NCBI GenBank assembly: GCA_020721385.1
Contig: DYMW01000002.1
Span: 17,094 to 37,606 of the forward strand
DNA length: 20,513 nucleotides
DNA from: Sulfurovum sp.
Lineage (GTDB): Bacteria; Campylobacterota; Campylobacteria; Campylobacterales; Sulfurovaceae
Reading direction: 5' to 3'
A program made the position numbers and the translations under genes. Positions 14,855 through 20,513 of the stretch are shown here, one piece after another; within the stretch, counting starts at the first letter, position 1; each line of letters starts with the position of its first letter. Below the pieces are notes generated by a model. It saw only the letters and a list, made by a program, of their open reading frames with translations, did no database searches and had not been told where the DNA came from.

Positions 14855-15435
14855 TGTATGTACTCTTTGAAGGCATTGATACCTGTGGAAAAACAACACA
14901 AATAGAACTAATCGCCCAAAAACTAGACAATGTTATTATCACCAAAGAACCAGGTGGTACCGAATTTGGAAAACACGCCAGAGCCATACTGCTTCAAGAT
15001 TCACTCACCTCTAAACGGGCTGAACTCCTCCTCTTTTTAGCCGATAGAGCTGAACATTATGCCCAAATCATTAAACCCAATCAAGACAAACTTATTATCT
15101 CTGACCGAGGTTTTTTATCGGGTATTGGTTACGCTTTGACCAATGGTGATTTTGATTTTGAACATCTGGTTGAACTCAATAAATTTGCACTAGAAGGGCA
15201 TTTTCCCGATTTGGTAATACTCTTCATCACCAATATAGAGACGTTAACCAAACGTATGGGTAACAAAACCCTAGACGGCATTGAGCTTAGAGGTTTAGAG
15301 TATTTAATATCGGTTCAAAATCACATGAAAGAGAGTTTAGAAAAATTGGATATTTCTTATCTGCTTATTGATGCTACCCAAAGTATAGAGACTATAAAAG
15401 AAAAAATTGAAACAAAAATAAAGGAAACACTATGA
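14854..15435 (+). CDS. tmk: thymidylate kinase
   Basis: A 193-residue kinase making dTDP from dTMP for DNA synthesis. The P-loop is GIDTCGKTT (7-15), with Cys where most homologues have Ser, Ala or Gly; TKEPGGTEFGK (30-40) and the DRG motif (84-86) are in place. The lid region (RMGNKTLDGIELRG) is short, and the whole protein is at the short end of the family, as in other Campylobacterota. It overlaps coaD by one base and hisS by four (ATGA), so translation is coupled. Confidence 0.95.
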   Translation: MYVLFEGIDTCGKTTQIELIAQKLDNVIITKEPGGTEFGKHARAILLQDSLTSKRAELLLFLADRAEHYAQIIKPNQDKLIISDRGFLSGIGYALTNGDFDFEHLVELNKFALEGHFPDLVILFITNIETLTKRMGNKTLDGIELRGLEYLISVQNHMKESLEKLDISYLLIDATQSIETIKEKIETKIKETL

Positions 15436-16646
15436 TAAACGCACTCCGTGGAATGAAAGACCTAACTTTTGAGGAGAGTGAACGATTTGTGCATATCGTA
15501 ACAACTGCGATTGGTATTGCTAAAAAGTATGGTTATGAATACATTGAAACCCCTATTTTAGAAGAGACCAAACTTTTTAAACGCTCGGTTGGTGAAAGCT
15601 CAGACATTGTGGGTAAAGAGATGTATCAGTTTACAGACAAAGGGGAAAATGATGTTTGTATGCGTCCTGAAGGAACGGCTGGAGTGGTTCGTGCATTTGT
15701 ACAAGCCAAACTTGACCGACAACAATCAGCCAAATTCAAATTTTACTACTATGGCCCAATGTTTCGTTATGAACGCCCTCAAAAAGGTCGTTTAAGAGAG
15801 TTTCACCAATTTGGTTGTGAGAGTTTTGGTGAAGCTTCAGTTTATGAAGATTTTACGATGATACAGCTTATTGGAGATATTTTTAAAGCTTTAGGTATTG
15901 GTTATAACCTACAAATAAACTCACTAGGATGTCCTACATGTATGCCCTCTTATCGTCAAAATCTTGTAGGTTTTTTAACTGAATGTCAAGAGGAACTCTG
16001 CGAAGACTGTAATCGAAGAATTGATACCAACCCGATTCGGGTGCTTGATTGTAAAAATGAAAAATGCCAGATGCTTTTAAAAGATTCTTCAAAGTTGATT
16101 AATAATCTTTGTCAAAGTTGTGATGATGATTTTAAAAAATTGGTTAAATTACTTAACCGTGAAGAGATAAATTATGAAATAAATACCAATTTGGTACGTG
16201 GACTTGACTACTATAACAAAACTGCATTTGAATTTGTAAGCAATGAGATAGGTTCACAATCTGCCATTGCTGGTGGTGGTCGTTACGATAAATTGGTAGA
16301 GTTTCTTGATGGAAAAGCAACTCCTGCGGTTGGTTTTGCATTAGGCATCGAACGAATTTTAGAACTGGTTCAGATGCCACAAATTGAGCGTGAAGGGTAT
16401 TACCTTGGAGTTATGGATGATGGTGCTATTGATGCCCTATTTCCTTTGGCTTCACGAAAAAGAACCACCAATAAAGTAACTGTTGAGTATGAAGCTAAAA
16501 AACTCAAAGCTCACCTCAAAGGTGCAGATAAAGTCCATGCTCGATATTGTGCATTTATTGGTGAAGATGAATTTAAAAATGGTACGATTTGGGTTAAAGA
16601 TTTGGTTAGTAAAGAAGAAATCACCTTAACTCAAGAGGAATTTTAA
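15432..16646 (+). CDS. hisS: histidine--tRNA ligase
   Basis: A 404-residue class II aminoacyl-tRNA synthetase. Motif 2 (PMFRYERPQKGRLREFHQFGCE, around 109-130), RPEGTAG (78-84), the histidine-specific RGLDYYNKTAFE (256-267), AGGGRYDKL (280-288) and motif 3 (PAVGFALGIERIL, 298-310) are all present. The insertion between 165 and 232 has four Cys pairs: C167/C170, C190/C193, C207/C212, C227/C230, suggesting bound metal. The C-terminal anticodon-binding domain (about 320-404) is present. It overlaps tmk by 4 bases and lies one base before pdxJ. Confidence 0.97.
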   Translation: MINALRGMKDLTFEESERFVHIVTTAIGIAKKYGYEYIETPILEETKLFKRSVGESSDIVGKEMYQFTDKGENDVCMRPEGTAGVVRAFVQAKLDRQQSAKFKFYYYGPMFRYERPQKGRLREFHQFGCESFGEASVYEDFTMIQLIGDIFKALGIGYNLQINSLGCPTCMPSYRQNLVGFLTECQEELCEDCNRRIDTNPIRVLDCKNEKCQMLLKDSSKLINNLCQSCDDDFKKLVKLLNREEINYEINTNLVRGLDYYNKTAFEFVSNEIGSQSAIAGGGRYDKLVEFLDGKATPAVGFALGIERILELVQMPQIEREGYYLGVMDDGAIDALFPLASRKRTTNKVTVEYEAKKLKAHLKGADKVHARYCAFIGEDEFKNGTIWVKDLVSKEEITLTQEEF

Positions 16647-16647
16647 T

Positions 16648-17427
16648 ATGAAACTCGGTGTAAACATTGACCATATTGCGGTCTTACGAGAAGCACGAAT
16701 GATAGCTGACCCCAATCCTTTGGATGCATTGAGCATAGTTAAACGTGCTGGGGCTGACCAAATCACCATTCATCTACGAGAAGATAGACGACATATTCAA
16801 GACATTGATGCATTGAATATTATCTATCACTCCTCATTGCCTGTTAATTTAGAGTGTGCTTTAGCTCCTGAAATTATAGATATTGTCTGTGAACTCAGAC
16901 CCCATCGCGTTACTTTAGTGCCTGAAAAAAGAGAAGAGGTTACTACAGAGGGTGGATTAAATATTTTAGGAGAGAATACACAACTCAGAGCAACCATTGA
17001 GCGTTTACAAGAACATGAAATAGAAATATCACTTTTTATTGACCCAACGCATGAAAATATAGAGATGGCAAAAGCCTTAAATGTTGAATGGATAGAGTTT
17101 CATACAGGGAAATATGCCAATGTCTATGCCATGCTCTATGGAAACCTTGGCAATACCCACCACACCATTAAAGCATTGGAACTTTCACGTAAAGCGTTAA
17201 AAGAGATGTTAGATGAAGAACTTACAACGCTAAGGGTATTGAGTTGTGATGCGATGGAATTGGGATTAAGGGTTGCTGCTGGTCATGGATTAAACTATCA
17301 AAATGTAAAAGAGATTGCAGATATTGAAACCATTGAGGAGTTGAATATTGGTCAAAGTATTATTGCTCGTTCTATCTTTACAGGATTAGAACAAGCCATT
17401 TTAGAGATGAAAATACTGCTTCATTAA
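16648..17427 (+). CDS. pdxJ: pyridoxine 5'-phosphate synthase
   Basis: A 259-residue TIM-barrel enzyme that condenses 3-amino-2-oxopropyl phosphate and deoxyxylulose 5-phosphate to pyridoxine 5'-phosphate in the DXP-dependent vitamin B6 pathway. LGVNIDHIAVLREAR (3-17), AGADQITIHLREDRRHIQD (34-52, His42 catalytic), NLECALAPE (Glu69), FHTGKYANVYA and AGHGLNYQNV (His213) are conserved. It is longer than the E. coli protein by roughly 15 residues, mainly around YGNLGNTHHTIKALEL. AAGAGGAA at the hisS end serves as its ribosome binding site. Last gene of the operon; a hairpin with a T-rich tail follows. Confidence 0.96.
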   Translation: MKLGVNIDHIAVLREARMIADPNPLDALSIVKRAGADQITIHLREDRRHIQDIDALNIIYHSSLPVNLECALAPEIIDIVCELRPHRVTLVPEKREEVTTEGGLNILGENTQLRATIERLQEHEIEISLFIDPTHENIEMAKALNVEWIEFHTGKYANVYAMLYGNLGNTHHTIKALELSRKALKEMLDEELTTLRVLSCDAMELGLRVAAGHGLNYQNVKEIADIETIEELNIGQSIIARSIFTGLEQAILEMKILLH

Positions 17428-17447
17428 TTTTCTTTCTCTATCCTACA

Positions 17448-17472
17448 AGTATTCTCTAAAATAGAGAATACT
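17448..17472 (+). terminator. intrinsic terminator of the ubiX-pdxJ operon
   Basis: A perfect 10-bp stem, AGTATTCTCT (17448-17457) and AGAGAATACT (17463-17472), with loop AAAAT is followed on the plus strand by CTTCTTTTATTTT. It sits 20 bases after the pdxJ stop. Its second arm is made of the last codons of the converging minus-strand gene. In the minus direction there is no T tail, though the hairpin may still protect that mRNA's 3' end. Confidence 0.8.
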
Positions 17473-18436
17473 CTTCTTTTATTTTAGGTAACATACTTCT
17501 ATCGAGTGCATAAACAAATGCATAATTAAAATAGGCATTTTTTAAAATTTCACGAGCTTCATCAATACTGGCATACCAATTTGGTCTGTCTACACCATCT
17601 ACTTTTGTTTTTGGTGGTGTTAATACAATTGTTTTAACCCATGCTCCATTATAACGGACATACTCTCTGGCTTTATAAACATCTTGTAGGTTATCCGTAA
17701 AGATGGCTACTTTATCACTTTTACTTGGATTCATAACATGTAGGGAACCATCAATAAATACAGGAACAAAATGCTTGGTATATTTGACTCTATCAAGGTC
17801 ATACGGCAAATGATGTTTGTCACAAAATTCAACCACTCTTTGTAAAAAATCGACATGGAACGGGGTTATCTCTTTTTCTTGATAGATATACCCATTGATT
17901 TTAAAAGTGGTTCTAAACAATGTATCAGTAATGATTTCACAACTTGCCTCTTTGTTCAAAATAGAGACATTTGGTTTAATCATTTTCATCAATTCGTCAT
18001 TGCTACCAATAAACATTTTTGCATCTGAGTTTAAAATTTTCTCAAATACTTTTCGCCAATCATTTGGTAAGATTTCAATATTACTCTTCTGTGTTACTAT
18101 CATTTTTAAAAAAGACAACTCATGCTGTGTAAAAAGATAAAAATTGGCTTCACGACTAATCAATACATAACGAATAAGTTTAAAAGCTGATTTTTGAATA
18201 TCATCTACTTGAATCCATGCCACTTCATTATCGGTAATGGGAATATTGTCATCTGAAAAAATAATGGCATAAGCACCTCTGGCTAATGCTGTAGCAATAT
18301 CTTCAGGGTCATTGGATATAAAGAGATCACCTTGTTCTATTTTAGAGGGATAAACGCTTACGGAATGAATACCTGTTACGGTTGGGTTGCTAATAAGGGT
18401 ACCTGCTGTCAGGTTTAATAAATCTTCTATTTTCAT
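17456..18436 (-). CDS. MurF-like protein lacking the ATP-binding loop, function unknown
   Basis: A 326-residue protein. I chose ATG at 18436 because AAGGCAG lies just upstream and the frame then begins MKIEDLLNLTAGTL, like the N-terminal domain of Mur ligases; a longer in-frame start at 18496 would run into metG. Residues 1-95 follow the MurE/MurF substrate-binding plan: a helix-type start, GIHSVSVYPSKIEQGDLFIS (compare DSR...GDLF), and ALARGAYAIIFSDD (compare AxxxGAxAvv). The GTNGKT/GSxGKTTTK loop expected near residue 110 is absent; that region reads THELSFLKMIVTQKS. The later part has a Mur-like C-terminal flavour (VAIFTDNLQDVYKAREYVR). So it is probably a non-catalytic relative or a scaffold. 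A gene of this sort next to metG is, from memory, also present in Helicobacter and Campylobacter. It lies 8 bases after metG. The similarity is by eye only. Confidence 0.75.
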   Translation of the reverse strand: MKIEDLLNLTAGTLISNPTVTGIHSVSVYPSKIEQGDLFISNDPEDIATALARGAYAIIFSDDNIPITDNEVAWIQVDDIQKSAFKLIRYVLISREANFYLFTQHELSFLKMIVTQKSNIEILPNDWRKVFEKILNSDAKMFIGSNDELMKMIKPNVSILNKEASCEIITDTLFRTTFKINGYIYQEKEITPFHVDFLQRVVEFCDKHHLPYDLDRVKYTKHFVPVFIDGSLHVMNPSKSDKVAIFTDNLQDVYKAREYVRYNGAWVKTIVLTPPKTKVDGVDRPNWYASIDEAREILKNAYFNYAFVYALDRSMLPKIKEEYSLF

Positions 18437-18444
18437 GCTCTGCC

Positions 18445-20391
18445 TTAACTGATTGAAGTACCAGTAGTTTTTGGTTTTTCTGGGCGAATAAGACATAAAC
18501 CGTCAGCATCTTTGGCTGCTAGTAACATCCCTTCACTCTTCATACCCATAAGTTTTGCAGGTTGTAAATTGGCAACCACACACACTTGAGTATTTAAAAT
18601 ATCTTGGGCAGAGTACCACTCTTTGATACCTGCCACCACTTGTCTTGGTTTATCTTCACCAATATCCACTTGAAGTAAAAGAAGTTTTTTACTCTTACTT
18701 ACCTCTTCTGCTCCAACAACGGTTCCAATTTTTAATGAAGTTTGAAAGAATTGATCAATACCAATCAATGCTACACCTTCATTCTTATCTTCTTTTTTAC
18801 TCTCTTTTTTAACGGTTGCTTTTTCTACTTTTTCAGGTTTAATTTCAACAATCAACTCCTCTTCTACACGAGGAAAAAGTGGTGGAATTTTTTCAATGAT
18901 AAACGTCTCTAATATCTCATCGTTTCTAATAAGTTTTACAAAGCTTTCAGGATTAATTTCAAAGCCCAATGCCATCGCAATATTTTGTGTCGTTTTAGGC
19001 ATAATGGCGTGCAACATAATAGATACTTTTGCTAAAATGGTAGCAATCAATCCATTGAGTGCCATGGTCTCTTCAATTCTATCTTCTTTCATCATTGTCC
19101 ATGGTTGATACTTATCAATCGCTTTGTTGGCAACAGAAAGGGGTCTCCATAACTCTTCTAAATAACGGTGAATTTGAAGCTCAAACAACATTGGCTCCAA
19201 CTTTGCTAACGATTCATTCACCTCATTCAATTCTGCCTGATAATGGTTGGCTACCTTATCCGATTCGACTCTTCCATCAAAATATTTACCACTCATTCCA
19301 ATAAGACGGTTTAGTAAGTTTCCAAGGTCATTTCCAAGGTCAGAGTTGATTCTGTCAATTAATGCTTTTTGAGAAAAATCACCATCTCCACCAAAGGGTA
19401 CTTCACGTAACATAAAGTATCTAAAATTCTCCAAACCATAGGCATCGGCTACCTCTCTCGGGTTAACCACATTTCCTTTTGATTTGCTCATCTTCTCGCC
19501 ATTACGTGTCCACCAACCATGAGCCCCAATATGTTTTGGCAACGGTAAATCCAAACTCATTAAAAAAGCTGGCCAATAGATGGCATGGAAACGTAAAATA
19601 TCTTTACCAATTAACTGAACTCTAGCAGGCCAAAAATCCATATTTTTATCATCTGTACCATAACCAAGAGCGGTTACATAGTTCATAAGAGCATCCAACC
19701 ACACATACATCACGTGTTTTGAATCATTAAAATCATCAGGAAGCTTAACACCCCAATCAAAACTGGTTCGGGTAATGGACAAATCTTCTAACCCACCCTC
19801 TACAAAACGAATCACCTCATTTCGTTTACTCTTTGGTAAAATACAATCAGGATTATTTTCGTACCACGCCAACAATTTATCTTGATACGCAGAAAGCCTA
19901 AAGAAGTAACTCTCCTCTTCTACAATGCTGGTACTTTTACCACACTCAGGACAAAACTCATCATCCACCAATTGTGTTTTAGGAAAAAAAGTTTCACAAG
20001 AGATACAATAGTGACCTTTATATTTGTCTTTATAAATATCCCCTCTTTTATGCATGGTTGTAAATGCTTTTTGAACCCCTATTTTATGGTCTTTGTCCGT
20101 GGTACGAATAAACTTATCATAAGAAATATCAAAATCATCCCATAAATTTTTAAACGTTGCCGATATTTCATCCGCATACGCTTGTGGCTCTTTTCCTCGT
20201 AATTTTGCTGACTCTTCAATTTTTTGACCATGTTCATCGGTTCCTGTCAAAAAGAAAGTCTCTTGACCAATAAGTCTGGCATAACGGGCTAATGAATCAG
20301 CAATAATGGTTGTATACGCATGTCCAATATGGGCAATATCGTTAACATAATAAATAGGTGTGGTAATATACGATTTGAAGTGGCAAGACAT
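18445..20391 (-). CDS. metG: methionine--tRNA ligase
   Basis: A 648-residue class I aminoacyl-tRNA synthetase. HIGH is at 21-24 (AHIGHAYT), KMSKS at 300-304. The connective domain carries one four-Cys zinc site (C129, C132, C147, C150: YCISC and FCPEC). After the anticodon-binding helices, a Lys/Glu-rich linker (about 515-540) leads to a C-terminal OB-fold tRNA-binding domain (about 545-640: FFQTSLKIGTVVGAEEV, ANLQPAKLMGMKSEGMLLA), as in dimeric bacterial enzymes. The start has AAGGA at a 9-base spacing. It is followed by the MurF-like gene after 8 bases, and preceded by the end of another minus-strand gene. Confidence 0.97.
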   Translation of the reverse strand: MSCHFKSYITTPIYYVNDIAHIGHAYTTIIADSLARYARLIGQETFFLTGTDEHGQKIEESAKLRGKEPQAYADEISATFKNLWDDFDISYDKFIRTTDKDHKIGVQKAFTTMHKRGDIYKDKYKGHYCISCETFFPKTQLVDDEFCPECGKSTSIVEEESYFFRLSAYQDKLLAWYENNPDCILPKSKRNEVIRFVEGGLEDLSITRTSFDWGVKLPDDFNDSKHVMYVWLDALMNYVTALGYGTDDKNMDFWPARVQLIGKDILRFHAIYWPAFLMSLDLPLPKHIGAHGWWTRNGEKMSKSKGNVVNPREVADAYGLENFRYFMLREVPFGGDGDFSQKALIDRINSDLGNDLGNLLNRLIGMSGKYFDGRVESDKVANHYQAELNEVNESLAKLEPMLFELQIHRYLEELWRPLSVANKAIDKYQPWTMMKEDRIEETMALNGLIATILAKVSIMLHAIMPKTTQNIAMALGFEINPESFVKLIRNDEILETFIIEKIPPLFPRVEEELIVEIKPEKVEKATVKKESKKEDKNEGVALIGIDQFFQTSLKIGTVVGAEEVSKSKKLLLLQVDIGEDKPRQVVAGIKEWYSAQDILNTQVCVVANLQPAKLMGMKSEGMLLAAKDADGLCLIRPEKPKTTGTSIS

Positions 20392-20434
20392 GTAGTGTTT
20401 TCCTTAAACAAATGAGTTTAGTTAATTTTGTGGA

Positions 20435-20463
20435 ATTTTATCTAAAAGTTACTGTTACTGTAA
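20435..20463 (-). promoter_or_regulatory. possible metG promoter
   Basis: On the minus strand TTACAG (20463-20458), a 17-base spacer and TAAAAT (20440-20435) could form a weak promoter 45 bases before metG. TTACTG is directly repeated at 20449-20460 (plus strand) and overlaps the end of the upstream gene. Low confidence. Confidence 0.25.
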
Positions 20464-20513
20464 TTTATTGCGTACATTATATAAGTCCCAATAGATATTA
20501 ATCGCCTCTTCAA
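20455..20513 (-). CDS. C-terminal end of an unidentified protein, cut by the window edge
   Basis: One minus-strand frame enters the window open and ends with TAA at 20457-20455, giving EEAINIYWDLYNVRNKLQ. The codon choice fits the neighbouring genes, and the stop lies 63 bases before metG, consistent with the same transcription direction. The pattern INIYWDLYNVRNKLQ is reminiscent of the end of TolC-type outer-membrane efflux proteins (xINYWNALYxxLxAKxxL), but 18 residues are too few to claim this. Another frame is also open for a similar length. Confidence 0.45.
   Translation of the reverse strand, partial: EEAINIYWDLYNVRNKLQ

Noticed and set aside
17456..18496. Longer form of the MurF-like protein starting at 18496
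   Set aside because: The extra 20 residues are read from inside metG, have no ribosome binding site, and do not fit the domain; the ATG at 18436 has AAGGCAG in place.

Overview
The window looks like an ordinary chromosomal segment of an AT-rich Campylobacterota (Epsilonproteobacteria) genome, probably of the Sulfurimonas, Sulfurovum or Arcobacter kind. The basis is the style of the proteins (an LpxB starting with an 'ALEPSSNLHLKEVL'-type N-terminus, a Cys-rich HisRS, short Tmk and UbiX), the adjacent gene set ubiX-coaD-tmk-hisS, a hypothetical gene directly behind metG, and promoters that consist mostly of a -10 box with T-rich upstream DNA. The genus cannot be fixed from sequence alone. No phage, transposon, CRISPR, toxin-antitoxin or defence genes were seen, and almost every gene is a recognisable housekeeping gene.

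Layout. 1-216: start of an unidentified minus-strand gene, its promoter with a repeat-containing leader, and a hairpin behind pckA. 217-8392 (all minus strand, read right to left): serB, uppP, a DEAD-box RNA helicase, then oadG-oadA-oadB (Na+-translocating oxaloacetate decarboxylase) and pckA. The last four form an oxaloacetate/pyruvate/PEP module: OAD decarboxylates oxaloacetate and exports Na+, while PckA interconverts oxaloacetate and PEP. 8464-10885 (plus): metF, a FUN14-family membrane protein, lpxB. 10880-13150 (minus): ftsK, converging on lpxB with overlapping stop codons. 13343-13615 (plus): an HU protein; 13677-13761: tRNA-Leu(CAA). 13844-17427 (plus): a tight operon ubiX-coaD-tmk-hisS-pdxJ with junctions between a 4-nt overlap and a 3-nt gap. 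17456-20391 (minus): metG followed by a gene that looks like a MurF-type protein without its ATP-binding loop. 20455-20513: the last codons of another minus-strand gene.

No intergenic stretch exceeds 300 bases. The most interesting observations are: (1) a strong Shine-Dalgarno sequence and ATG inside oadA, placed exactly where a free 116-residue biotin-carrier protein would begin; (2) the apparently degenerate MurF-like protein encoded behind metG; (3) a leader upstream of tRNA-Leu that can base-pair with the tRNA's 5' end; (4) two consecutive 13-bp perfect dyads between oadB and pckA; (5) back-to-back overlapping -10 boxes for serB and metF; (6) stop-codon sharing and terminator-inside-gene arrangements at both convergent junctions. 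I found no clear evidence of a wholly new multi-gene system here.
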